A stretch of 64,000 nt of DNA from Accumulibacter sp003538495 (lineage in GTDB: Bacteria; Pseudomonadota; Gammaproteobacteria; Burkholderiales; Rhodocyclaceae), in assembly GCF_029255145.1 (NCBI RefSeq), contig NZ_JAPUVQ010000016.1:1-64000 (forward strand), written 5' to 3'. The translations under genes and the position numbers were made by a program. Position 1 is the stretch's first letter; every line of letters begins with the position of its first letter. Positions 8,883-16,109 of this stretch are shown here, in pieces. The notes under the pieces were generated by a model that saw nothing but the letters and a program-made list of their open reading frames with translations, was not told the DNA's origin and ran no database searches.

Positions 8883-9227
8883 ATGACTACCGCCGAGGAA
8901 CTTGCCCTCGAACATTGCCGCCCCTTGCGCGGCAGCGAACACTTGCTTGATCTGGCGCAGGCATCTGCGTTGCACGCCTGCCTGCCCGCCGACTGGACGA
9001 TTGCCGAAAGCGGCGTCCTGCAAAAGGACTTTTCCTTCGCCAGTTACCCGGCGACGCTGCTGTTCGTCAACACCGTCGCCGGGCTCGCTGAACGCGAAAA
9101 CCATCACCCTGATCTGGCAGTCGGCTACGGCCGGGTCCGGGTCAGTTACTGCACGCACGACGTCGGCGGCCTGTCGCGCAACGATTTCGTCAGCGCGGCA
9201 AAGATCGAGGCACTGACACGGATCTGA
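8883..9227 (+). CDS. 4a-hydroxytetrahydrobiopterin dehydratase
   Basis: The enzyme recycles 4a-hydroxytetrahydropterin during aromatic amino acid hydroxylation; in other bacteria related proteins also take part in molybdopterin metabolism. The 114-residue product has the DCoH/PCD fold motifs, notably ENHHPDL with the catalytic histidines and the C-terminal THDVGGLSRNDF. I use the ATG at 8883, with GGAG about 10 nt upstream. A GTG at 8853, overlapping the protease stop, is an alternative that would add ten residues. rsgA follows with overlapping ends. Confidence 0.9.
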   Translation: MTTAEELALEHCRPLRGSEHLLDLAQASALHACLPADWTIAESGVLQKDFSFASYPATLLFVNTVAGLAERENHHPDLAVGYGRVRVSYCTHDVGGLSRNDFVSAAKIEALTRI

Positions 9228-10099
9228 ACCGCACGGGCACCGTCGTCGCGGCCTACGGACGGCAATACCGGGTCGAATTGGCCAATGGCGCGACGCTGCT
9301 TTGCTTTCCGCGCGGCAAGAAGAGCGAACTGGCCTGCGGCGACCAGGTCACGGTCCAGCAAACCAGCGCCGCGCAGGGCGTGATCGGCGTGGTGGCAGCG
9401 CGGCAAACGCTGCTCTTTCGTTCGGACCAGTTCAGGCAGAAGCTGATTGCCGCGAACGTAACGCAGGTAATCGTCGTGGTCGCCACTGAACCGCCGTTTT
9501 CCGACGAACTCGTCACACGCTGTGTCGTCGCCGCGGAAAGCCAGGACATCAGGGTGCTGATTGTGCTCAACAAGTGCGATCTGAGCGATCGACTGGCGGC
9601 AGCCAGCAGCATGCTGGTGCAGTACGAGAAGCTCGGCTACCCCGTCGTCAAGCTCTGCGCGCGCGACAACAGCGCGCTCCTGTTGCCGTATCTTGCCGGT
9701 CATCTCAGTCTACTGATCGGCCAGTCCGGAATGGGCAAGTCAACCCTGATCAACGCCCTGATCCCCGGCGCCAGAGCGCCAACCAGAGAGATCTCGCAGG
9801 CTCTCAACACCGGCAAGCACACCACGACGCACGCCAGGCTCTATCGCCTCGACAGCGCCGCCAGCGCCGCGGCAATCATCGACTCGCCGGGACTGACCGA
9901 GTTTGGCCTGCATCACCTGTCGACCGAAGACCTCGCTCTGGCCTTTCTCGAACTGCGGCCGCTGCTCGGCCAGTGCCGCTTCCGCAACTGCCGGCACGAT
10001 CGGGAACCCGACTGCAGCGTCCATGCGGCGCTCCGGAACGGCGACATCGACCCGCGCCGCTACGCCGCGTTTCGCTCACTTTGTGGCGAAATCGCCTAA
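9224..10099 (+). CDS. rsgA: Ribosome small subunit-dependent GTPase A
   Basis: A circularly permuted GTPase that checks late maturation of the 30S subunit. The N-terminal OB fold covers about residues 1-80. The G motifs come in permuted order: NKCD (G4), then GQSGMGKST (G1), then DSPG (G3). The C-terminal zinc domain has CRFRNCRHDREPDCSVHAAL. The start is unusual. The family-like strand TVVAAYGRQYRVEL lies upstream of the first conventional start (TTG at 9278), and no ATG, GTG or TTG occurs in frame above it for at least 100 nt. I place the start at CTG 9224, overlapping the previous stop as CTGA, giving 291 residues. Confidence 0.9.
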   Translation: MNRTGTVVAAYGRQYRVELANGATLLCFPRGKKSELACGDQVTVQQTSAAQGVIGVVAARQTLLFRSDQFRQKLIAANVTQVIVVVATEPPFSDELVTRCVVAAESQDIRVLIVLNKCDLSDRLAAASSMLVQYEKLGYPVVKLCARDNSALLLPYLAGHLSLLIGQSGMGKSTLINALIPGARAPTREISQALNTGKHTTTHARLYRLDSAASAAAIIDSPGLTEFGLHHLSTEDLALAFLELRPLLGQCRFRNCRHDREPDCSVHAALRNGDIDPRRYAAFRSLCGEIA

Positions 10100-10116
10100 A
10101 CCGACAGGATCCTTCG

Positions 10117-10395
10117 ATGAGCGACATCAGCATTCGCCGCCAGCATGGCAAGACCCGTGCCGAGGCCCGCGCCTCCGCCGAACACATGGCTTCCGAACTG
10201 AAGGACGAGTTCGACCTGAACTACGCCTGGGAAGGCGACGTTATGAACTTCAGGCGCCCGGGGGTCACCGGCGAACTGTCGCTCGACAACCAGGAGGTCG
10301 CGCTGAACATTCGTCTCGGATTGCTGCTCTTCGCACTCAAACCGAGCATCGAGCGCGAAGTCCTCAAGTTCTTCGACGAGAACTTTCCGGCCTGA
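10117..10395 (+). CDS. Polyhydroxyalkanoic acid system family protein
   Basis: A 92-residue soluble protein starting MSDISIRRQHGKTRAEARASAEHMA. I recognise it as the small PHA granule-region family often encoded near PHA synthesis genes. The pattern is basic N-terminus, a central NYAWEGDVMNFRRPGVTG strand pair, and a C-terminal helix ending in FDENFPA. The biochemical role in the family is not established. It starts 17 nt after rsgA, with AGGATC upstream. Its presence begins the storage-polymer/lipid neighbourhood that continues to 18 kb. Confidence 0.8.
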   Translation: MSDISIRRQHGKTRAEARASAEHMASELKDEFDLNYAWEGDVMNFRRPGVTGELSLDNQEVALNIRLGLLLFALKPSIEREVLKFFDENFPA

Positions 10396-10429
10396 GAGGG
10401 CCGGCGCGAGAAACCGGCACGCGCGGGTT

Positions 10430-10690
10430 TCAATGCGCTTTCAGACGTTCGATCAGCGCCACGTACCGGGTCATCGCTGCAGCCGGCGCAGTGCCTTTGA
10501 TCGCGGCCCAGGCGTCATACTTGGCGCGCCCGACCAGATCCGTAAACCCCGGACGCCGGCCCTCGACGTCGCCGTCGCTGGCCTGCTTGTAGAGTGCGTA
10601 GAGCTGCAGCAACGTGGCATTGTCCGGACGCTCGGCCAGATCCTTCGAACTGGCCACGGCGGCCTCGAACTGGGATTGCAGGTCACTCAC
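10430..10690 (-). CDS. Acyl-CoA-binding protein
   Basis: A small cytoplasmic four-helix protein that binds long-chain acyl-CoA and presents it to enzymes. The 86-residue product has the family hallmarks LYALYKQASDGDV and GRAKYDAWAAIKG, the latter helix carrying the acyl-CoA-contacting lysine and tryptophan. The GTG at 10690 is preceded by a strong GGAGGA. The gene is divergent from the wax ester synthase gene, with 96 nt between them. An acyl-CoA carrier next to an acyltransferase that consumes acyl-CoA is a sensible pairing. Confidence 0.9.
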   Translation of the reverse strand: MSDLQSQFEAAVASSKDLAERPDNATLLQLYALYKQASDGDVEGRRPGFTDLVGRAKYDAWAAIKGTAPAAAMTRYVALIERLKAH

Positions 10691-10704
10691 GCTGATTCCT
10701 CCGG

Positions 10705-10765
10705 TTGATGATCTGATGAAATGGCTTGCTATTATATGGGTTTGCCACTTTGTACGGGCTTGCCA
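10705..10765. promoter_or_regulatory. Divergent acbP/atfA control region with three direct repeats
   Basis: Three imperfect copies of a ten-mer lie in the spacer: TGGCTTGCTA (10722), GGGTTTGCCA (10738) and GGGCTTGCCA (10756), 16 and 18 nt apart. TATTAT at 10730-10735 could be a -10 element with TTGATG at 10705-10710, although the 19-nt spacing is long. The repeats may be regulator sites. Confidence 0.35.
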
Positions 10766-10786
10766 TTTGCCTGGGGAGCATAGGCG

Positions 10787-12259
10787 ATGACTTCGCGCCA
10801 AAGAGTTTCCCACGTCGACACCGCCTGGCTGCGCATGGACCGGCCCGAGAACCTGATGCAGATCGTCGGCGTGATGATCTTCGCCGGCCGGATCGACGCC
10901 GAGCGTTTCAAACGTACGGTCGCCCGACGCCTGCTGCGCTACCGCCGCTTCCAGCAGATCGCGGTGCACGACACCGACGGTGCGTGGTGGGTCGATGACC
11001 CGGACTTCGACATCGACATCCACGTCCGCCACTCGTTGCTGCCCGCCCCCTGCGGCCAGCACCAGCTGCAAAAGTTCGTTGCCGAGGCGGCCAGTGCGCC
11101 GCTCAACCCGGCGCGGCCGCGCTGGGAGTTCAATCTCGTGGAACTGGCCGACGGAAACTCGGCGCTGGTCGTTCGCATCCATCACGCGATTGCCGACGGC
11201 ATCGCCCTCATCGGCGTCATGAACTCGCTGACCGACGAGCGCATCGATGCCCCGGAGGACGGAGACCCGCGGCCGACCAGGCACGCCGCCGCGGCAGAAC
11301 TCACCGAGCAAGGCAACGCTTTCTGGCACTTGATTCTTGAACCGCTTACCGGCCTTGCGCAGACCGCGATCAGCGTCGGCGGCAATCTTTGGGGGCAATA
11401 CCTCGGTCTGCGCAGCGCGCCGGGGACAATCGGTGACTACGCGCGCGTCGCTCACGCGGTCGCCCAGGAGGTCGGCAAACTCGCGCTACTACCGGCCGAC
11501 AGCACGACGCGCTTCAAGGGCAAGCCCTGCACCGTCAAGCGCGTGGCCTGGTCCACACCGATCTCGCTGGCCGAAATCAAGGCCTGCGGTCAGGCGCTTG
11601 GGTGCACGGTGAACGACACGCTGCTGTCCGCTGTCGCCGGCGCCCTGCGCGCTTACCTGGTGGCCAAAGGCGACCCTGTTGCGGCTGCCGAGATTCGCGT
11701 CATGGTCCCGGTCAATCTGCGCGCGCGCGGGGAGGTTGACGACCTCGGTAACCGCTTCGGACTGGTCGCCCTCGAATTGCCGATCGGCATCGAGAACCCG
11801 CTGGCCCGGCTGCATGCCACGCGTGCGCGGATGGAAACCGTGAAGGGGTCTTATCAGGCGATGCTGACCTTTGCGCTGCTCGGCGCGGCAGGCATGGCGC
11901 CTAGCTTCGTCGAGGAGCAACTGCTCAAGCTGCTGGCCGGCAAGACGACCGCGGTGATGACCAATGTTCCCGGCCCGCAACAGGCGCGCTACTTCGCCGG
12001 CAGCAAGATTGAGCAGCAGCTGGTCTGGGTTCCACAGACAGGCGACATCGGCCTGGGGGTGAGCATCCTCTCGTACAACGGTCGGGTCCAATTCGGGGTA
12101 ATCACCGACAAGGGGATGGTTGACGATCCACAGAACATCGTCGAGCGCTTTGCCGGCGAGTTCGAGAAGCTCCTGTGGATGACGCTGCTGCTACCCGCTG
12201 ATCTCCTGGTCGACCCGGCAGCCGTCGAAGGACACCTGGCCAGCCTCGCCAGCCGCTGA
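10787..12259 (+). CDS. Wax ester synthase/diacylglycerol acyltransferase
   Basis: A bifunctional WS/DGAT enzyme that transfers an acyl group from acyl-CoA to a fatty alcohol (wax ester) or to diacylglycerol (triacylglycerol), working at the membrane or on nascent lipid bodies. The 490-residue product has the catalytic HHAIADG at 132-138 (HHxxxDG). It opens SHVDTAWLRMDRPENLMQI, typical of the family, and keeps the C-terminal DUF1298-type domain with TNVPGP and a late GLGVSILSYNG. GGGGAGC precedes the ATG. A fatty acyl-CoA reductase that would supply the alcohol lies 4 kb downstream. Confidence 0.92.
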   Translation: MTSRQRVSHVDTAWLRMDRPENLMQIVGVMIFAGRIDAERFKRTVARRLLRYRRFQQIAVHDTDGAWWVDDPDFDIDIHVRHSLLPAPCGQHQLQKFVAEAASAPLNPARPRWEFNLVELADGNSALVVRIHHAIADGIALIGVMNSLTDERIDAPEDGDPRPTRHAAAAELTEQGNAFWHLILEPLTGLAQTAISVGGNLWGQYLGLRSAPGTIGDYARVAHAVAQEVGKLALLPADSTTRFKGKPCTVKRVAWSTPISLAEIKACGQALGCTVNDTLLSAVAGALRAYLVAKGDPVAAAEIRVMVPVNLRARGEVDDLGNRFGLVALELPIGIENPLARLHATRARMETVKGSYQAMLTFALLGAAGMAPSFVEEQLLKLLAGKTTAVMTNVPGPQQARYFAGSKIEQQLVWVPQTGDIGLGVSILSYNGRVQFGVITDKGMVDDPQNIVERFAGEFEKLLWMTLLLPADLLVDPAAVEGHLASLASR

Positions 12260-12289
12260 TCGGCAGCGGCGAGTCCGGCGCCATTCCAT

Positions 12290-12307
12290 GCCCCGTCGGG
12301 GGGCTTT
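12290..12307 (+). terminator. Terminator-like hairpin between convergent genes
   Basis: GCCCC, a 5-nt loop, GGGGC and then TTT, between the wax synthase stop and the convergent TPR gene, whose stop codon it abuts. The stem is short and the T tract weak. Confidence 0.4.
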
Positions 12308-13080
12308 CAATCGGCCAGTTCGGCCTTTGCCACCTCGACGTCAAGACGCTCCATGGCGTCCATCGGCACGCAGTCGGCGGCCTCCTGGTACAGGCGCTCG
12401 GCATCCTTCATCCTGGACTTGCCGAACATCATCACCAGCGCATTCGCATACTCGACGCGACTGATCGCCGAATCGGGGTTAAGCTTGAGGGCCGCTTCAA
12501 GCAACTCGTTGCCGGTAGTCTTCTTGGCTCCATAGGTGAGCCCGCCAACCAGCACCCCCACCTTGTCGATGACCTCGGCGTGGTAGGCCCCAAGAGCGAC
12601 CAGTGCGTCGGCGTGCCCGGGCTGGATTTCCAGGGCCCGCGTCAGGCTATGTTTGATCTTGCCGCCCAGGCCCTGCGCCAGCGCCTTGACCACCGAGATG
12701 CTCTGGCTATAGCGACCCAGCGCATAGGCATGGAGATACCAGGCATTGGCGTCGTCAGGCATCTGTTCCTGCTGCTCTTCGCAACGCTGCGCAACTTCCA
12801 CCAACAGGCTGCGCTTTCGCTCGTCATCGGATTCCAGGTAGTTCGCGTAAATCGCAGCAGCCTTGTTGGCCGCGTTGTAAGCCGCCATGCCGCAAGCCAG
12901 ACCGGCGTCGACGGCCTTGCCGAAATCCCCCGCGTGATAGCTGCGCCATGCCTCCTGCACCGTGGGATCTTCGGGAAACGGCTCACAGTCGCCGCGATGC
13001 AAGCGCGCCCAGTTTTGTTGCAACGCGGCGCCGGGATAGACGTACGCGGCGTCAGGATAGGGAAACCGCTTCCATGCCAT
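12307..13080 (-). CDS. TPR-like hypothetical protein
   Basis: The 257-residue soluble protein has no signal peptide. Helical repeats in the second half (ALEIQPGHADALVALGAYHAE, ALKLNPDSAISRVEYANALV, then AERLYQEAADCVPMDA) have tetratricopeptide-repeat spacing, so it is probably a protein-interaction scaffold. The N-terminus WKRFPYPDAAYVYPG is unlike known catalytic domains. The ATG at 13080 has GGAGA upstream. It lies between the wax synthase and a TetR gene, and its stop-side neighbour is convergent. I do not recognise a specific function; a role in storage-lipid handling is only suggested by location. Confidence 0.7.
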   Translation of the reverse strand: MAWKRFPYPDAAYVYPGAALQQNWARLHRGDCEPFPEDPTVQEAWRSYHAGDFGKAVDAGLACGMAAYNAANKAAAIYANYLESDDERKRSLLVEVAQRCEEQQEQMPDDANAWYLHAYALGRYSQSISVVKALAQGLGGKIKHSLTRALEIQPGHADALVALGAYHAEVIDKVGVLVGGLTYGAKKTTGNELLEAALKLNPDSAISRVEYANALVMMFGKSRMKDAERLYQEAADCVPMDAMERLDVEVAKAELAD

Positions 13081-13135
13081 GATCATTCTCCAGATGGGTA
13101 AAGCACTGCCGGCAAACGCAAAGCAGTCGCTACCG

Positions 13136-13777
13136 TCAAACGTACTCGCGTGACAGCTTTTCGAGCAGGCCTCTCGATTCATCGAGCAGAAAAGGTGAAA
13201 CCATCGCCATGACCTGGTACACACCGCGCCCGATGCGACCACTCTCGACTTTTCCTCGCGGGTCGCAAGCGTACTCAAAAGACAGCCAGTAGCTGGCGAT
13301 CACCGTCATGTTGGTGGCCAGGGCCCGCAATTCATCGGTCGTTGCCCGCATGGCGCCGGTCGACACCAGTCCCTCGCAGAGCTTCGTAGCGGTGTGCACC
13401 TTGTGCGCCATGATCTGCTTGAAGTGGATCTCGAGGACACGATTGCGGGTCAGCAGATCGTTCAGGTCGCGGTAGAAAAAACGATACTTCCAGATCTGTT
13501 CGAAGAGCAGGTGCAAGAACAGCCAGATGTCTTCGACGTCGGCCAGTCGGCGTGTCGGCGCGGCAAGCGTTTCCTCGATCTCCCGCTCGAAGACGGTGAA
13601 AATCGCCTCGAGGATCTCGTCCTTGTTGTGGAAGTGGTAATAGAGGTTGCCCGGACTGATGTTCATCTCGTCCGAAATGACCGTGGTCGTCACGTTCGGC
13701 TCGCCGAAGTCGTTAAACAAGCGCAGGCTGGTCTCGATGATCCTTTCCCGTGTCCGCCGCTTCGGCTTCCGTTCCAT
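13136..13777 (-). CDS. TetR/AcrR family transcriptional regulator
   Basis: A dimeric repressor with an N-terminal helix-turn-helix: RERIIETSLRLFNDFGEPNVTTTVISDEMNISPGNLYYHFHNKDEILEAIF. The C-terminal ligand domain follows, 213 residues in total. The ATG at 13777 has GAGG five nt upstream. Fatty-acid-responsive regulators are common in this family. With neighbours for acyl-CoA binding, wax synthesis, lipase and phasin, an acyl-CoA or fatty acid ligand is a reasonable guess. It and the TPR gene run in the same direction with 55 nt between them and may form an operon. Confidence 0.88.
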   Translation of the reverse strand: MERKPKRRTRERIIETSLRLFNDFGEPNVTTTVISDEMNISPGNLYYHFHNKDEILEAIFTVFEREIEETLAAPTRRLADVEDIWLFLHLLFEQIWKYRFFYRDLNDLLTRNRVLEIHFKQIMAHKVHTATKLCEGLVSTGAMRATTDELRALATNMTVIASYWLSFEYACDPRGKVESGRIGRGVYQVMAMVSPFLLDESRGLLEKLSREYV

Positions 13778-13880
13778 CAGCGCCTCGCCGTAATCCTGAT
13801 TCTGGTCAGCCGCCAGCATAGCACCGCCGGTCCGCGCAGCAAATGCCGGCGCTCGCAATCCTGCTGCCGGACGCGTGCCA

Positions 13881-15098
13881 TCACCTCTCCAGCGCCTTCA
13901 GCCAGACCTCCAGGTCGTGCAGCGAAGACTCCAGCGCGCTGGCACTGGTCGCCAGATCGGGGCGGCGCTTGTGTGACAGCAACGAGCGGGTGTGGTCCTT
14001 GAGCACTCCGAGGTTCAGACTGATCCCGTGGCGCTCGAGGATCGGCCGCAGCGCATGCCGACGCGCGTACAGATCCTTGCGGGTGCGCTGGTAGGCGTGC
14101 TCGCACAGGCGACTGCGGCCGCGGTAGCTGAAGACATTGGTAAAGAACATGTCTGCATCATCGCGCGTCGGTTCGAACAGCACCACATCGGCATTCGCGA
14201 ACTCAAGCCGGTAGCGATCCATGCCGGTGCGCATCCGCGAGTGGATGATGGCGCGAAAGGTCTGTGCCAGGACCACCGGCAAACCACCGTCTACCAGATG
14301 CGCTGGAGCGGCCGTCGGCGGATCGAGCGGCGAACGCTGTGCCGCCAGGCGCAAATCGAAGGGCACCAGCGGGTTGATGCAAATCACCAGTTCGGCGCCT
14401 TCGTGCAGGGCAACCGAAGCGTGCAGGGTCTTGATCAGGGCGCCGTCGACGAAATCGCGCTCGCCGATCCTGACCGGTGGAAACAGCCCCGGCAGGGCGG
14501 CGCTCGCCTGCACGGCGACAGAAATCGGCACATCATCATGTCCTTCGGAACCGAAAGCCACCGACTCACCGGTATCGAGATCGGTGGCTACCAGAAGCAG
14601 ACGACGCTTGAGTTGGCGGAAATCGTTGCTTCGACCACCCGTCGAAAACAGCTTGCTCAGCAGCTGATCGATGCCTGCATTGTTGAAAACACCGGTCGGG
14701 ATCGCATGGCTGAGACCCTGAAACGACTCCACCAGACGGAGATGCCACGGGTCCGAGAGATACTGTCGCAGCGACGACCACAGCAGTACCGGTACCGACA
14801 GCGCCCGCTGGAGGTATTCACCGAACGCTGGACGCAACAGCATTTCGGGGTCGAACACTTCATCGGTATCGTTCTCGACGAGCATCCGCGCCAGCGTCTC
14901 GGGCCCCAGACCGTTGGCCACCGCCGCCGAAATGAAGGCGCCGGAGCTGACGCCGACGTAGATATCGAAGGCCGTGAAGTCGACACCATCTAGTGCCTCG
15001 GCCAGCGCGGCCATCGCGCCAACTTCATAAATGCCTCCGACCGGACCACCACCGGCCAGTGCCAGGCCAATCTTTGCCCGCTCCTTTCCTACCGCCAT
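13881..15098 (-). CDS. Patatin-like phospholipase/lipase
   Basis: A serine hydrolase with a Ser-Asp dyad. In the 405-residue product the oxyanion loop GGGPVGG lies at 16-22, the nucleophile elbow GVSSG at 49-53 (Ser51), and the catalytic aspartate in FVDGAL at about 217. All family residues are intact. There is no signal peptide, so it should act inside the cell. Some intracellular patatin-like proteins attack PHA or lipid droplets, and its position between a TetR gene and a phasin makes a storage-lipid substrate plausible but not proven. The ATG at 15098 is preferred, as the 30-residue extension upstream is not family-like. Confidence 0.85.
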   Translation of the reverse strand: MAVGKERAKIGLALAGGGPVGGIYEVGAMAALAEALDGVDFTAFDIYVGVSSGAFISAAVANGLGPETLARMLVENDTDEVFDPEMLLRPAFGEYLQRALSVPVLLWSSLRQYLSDPWHLRLVESFQGLSHAIPTGVFNNAGIDQLLSKLFSTGGRSNDFRQLKRRLLLVATDLDTGESVAFGSEGHDDVPISVAVQASAALPGLFPPVRIGERDFVDGALIKTLHASVALHEGAELVICINPLVPFDLRLAAQRSPLDPPTAAPAHLVDGGLPVVLAQTFRAIIHSRMRTGMDRYRLEFANADVVLFEPTRDDADMFFTNVFSYRGRSRLCEHAYQRTRKDLYARRHALRPILERHGISLNLGVLKDHTRSLLSHKRRPDLATSASALESSLHDLEVWLKALER

Positions 15099-15271
15099 AG
15101 AACAGCCCCTTGTCGAGGAAAACGCCGCCTTTGGCAGCCTTGCTGGCTGCTCGCTCGCACCGTGGTGTCTAGCCGGCGGTGGTTTCACGCTGGCGCCGGC
15201 AGCGCCGACGCGCCAGGCAATCAGCCGAAGGCCCTCCCGGGGAGGGACGGCTGCGCGAATTCTGGCGACCT

Positions 15272-15316
15272 CCTGGTCCTGATCCGATCCTTGGCGGATC
15301 CCGAATCAGGACCAGG
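15272..15316 (-). other. Long hairpin downstream of the phasin gene
   Basis: A perfect 12-bp inverted repeat, CCTGGTCCTGAT (15272-15283) and ATCAGGACCAGG (15305-15316), encloses a smaller GATCC/GGATC stem. It starts 14 nt after the phasin stop codon. No T tract follows on the minus strand, so it may protect the 3' end of an abundant mRNA as well as, or instead of, terminating transcription. Confidence 0.55.
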
Positions 15317-15330
15317 AACGGTGGGCCGAC

Positions 15331-15930
15331 TTACTCGGTGGTCTGCGGAAGGGTCTTTAGCACATCGGCCGGCGTCACCGGTGCCGCAGGTTTGGCGGCA
15401 GCAGGTTTACGGACTGCCGGCTTGCGGACTGCTGCTCTCGGTTTGGCGGTTGCCGACTCAGCCGCGGCCGCAACATCCGCCACGACTTCCTTGGCCACGT
15501 CCTTGGCAGCCGGTTTGGCCACAACCTTGGGAGTTGCCTTGACAGCAGGCGTCCCTTCCGTCAGTGCCTGCACTGCGGCGCTCAAGTCAACGACGCGCCT
15601 GGACAGCTTCTCGATATCCTGCTTGCTCGGTACGCCGAGACTGCCCAAAGCCCGCGCGACGCGATCCTCGAACACCTGCTCGAGGCGATCCCAGGTCCCA
15701 GTCGCTTTGCCCGCGACCTGCGCGATTTTTTCATCAGTCATCTTGCGGGTTTTCGACTGAATGTTCTCGCCTTCCTTGACCAGCGCGTCAAACACCTTGC
15801 CGCCCTCTTCCTGTGCTTTGGCAAAAGCGCCAAGCCCGGCCAACCAGATTTGCTGGGCAGACTCCTTGACCGTCATTGCCAGTTGGTTCTCCGTTGCGTC
15901 ACCCGCCAATTCCTTGAGTTTCTTGCCCAT
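15331..15930 (-). CDS. Phasin, PhaF/PhaI type with Lys-Ala-rich tail
   Basis: A granule-associated protein that coats PHA or lipid inclusions. The N-terminal ~120 of 199 residues form the amphipathic phasin helix region (QQIWLAGLGAFAKAQEEGGKVFDALVKEG), followed by a leucine-zipper-like stretch. The C-terminal third is Ala-, Lys- and Pro-rich with AKPAA/VRKPA repeats like the histone-like tail of PhaF, which binds DNA and helps segregate granules. The ATG at 15930 is chosen because AGGAG lies six nt upstream. The gene is divergent from the fatty acyl-CoA reductase across a CTAG-rich control region. Confidence 0.88.
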   Translation of the reverse strand: MGKKLKELAGDATENQLAMTVKESAQQIWLAGLGAFAKAQEEGGKVFDALVKEGENIQSKTRKMTDEKIAQVAGKATGTWDRLEQVFEDRVARALGSLGVPSKQDIEKLSRRVVDLSAAVQALTEGTPAVKATPKVVAKPAAKDVAKEVVADVAAAAESATAKPRAAVRKPAVRKPAAAKPAAPVTPADVLKTLPQTTE

Positions 15931-15996
15931 TTCCATCTCCTTCCACGTAGTAATCAAAAAGGTCAACAAGTTTTCTGCTTGCCCTGGAAAGCCAGT

Positions 15997-16064
15997 CTAG
16001 TGACAATATCTAGAGGACGCACACTAAAGGGCCCGAGTGTGGCCTCTAGAGGCCGCTAGTCTAG
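15997..16064. promoter_or_regulatory. CTAG-rich dyads in the phasin/reductase spacer, candidate operators
   Basis: GGCCTCTAGAGGCC (16041-16054) is a perfect 14-bp palindrome. CACACT (16020-16025) and AGTGTG (16036-16041) form another dyad. CTAG, usually a rare tetramer in proteobacterial DNA, occurs five times in 68 nt (15997, 16010, 16046, 16056, 16061). The clustering between two divergent storage genes suggests a shared regulator site. Confidence 0.45.
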
Positions 16065-16109
16065 CAAATACCAATGACCCAGCAAGTTCATGCCTATCAG
16101 GAGACAGCA

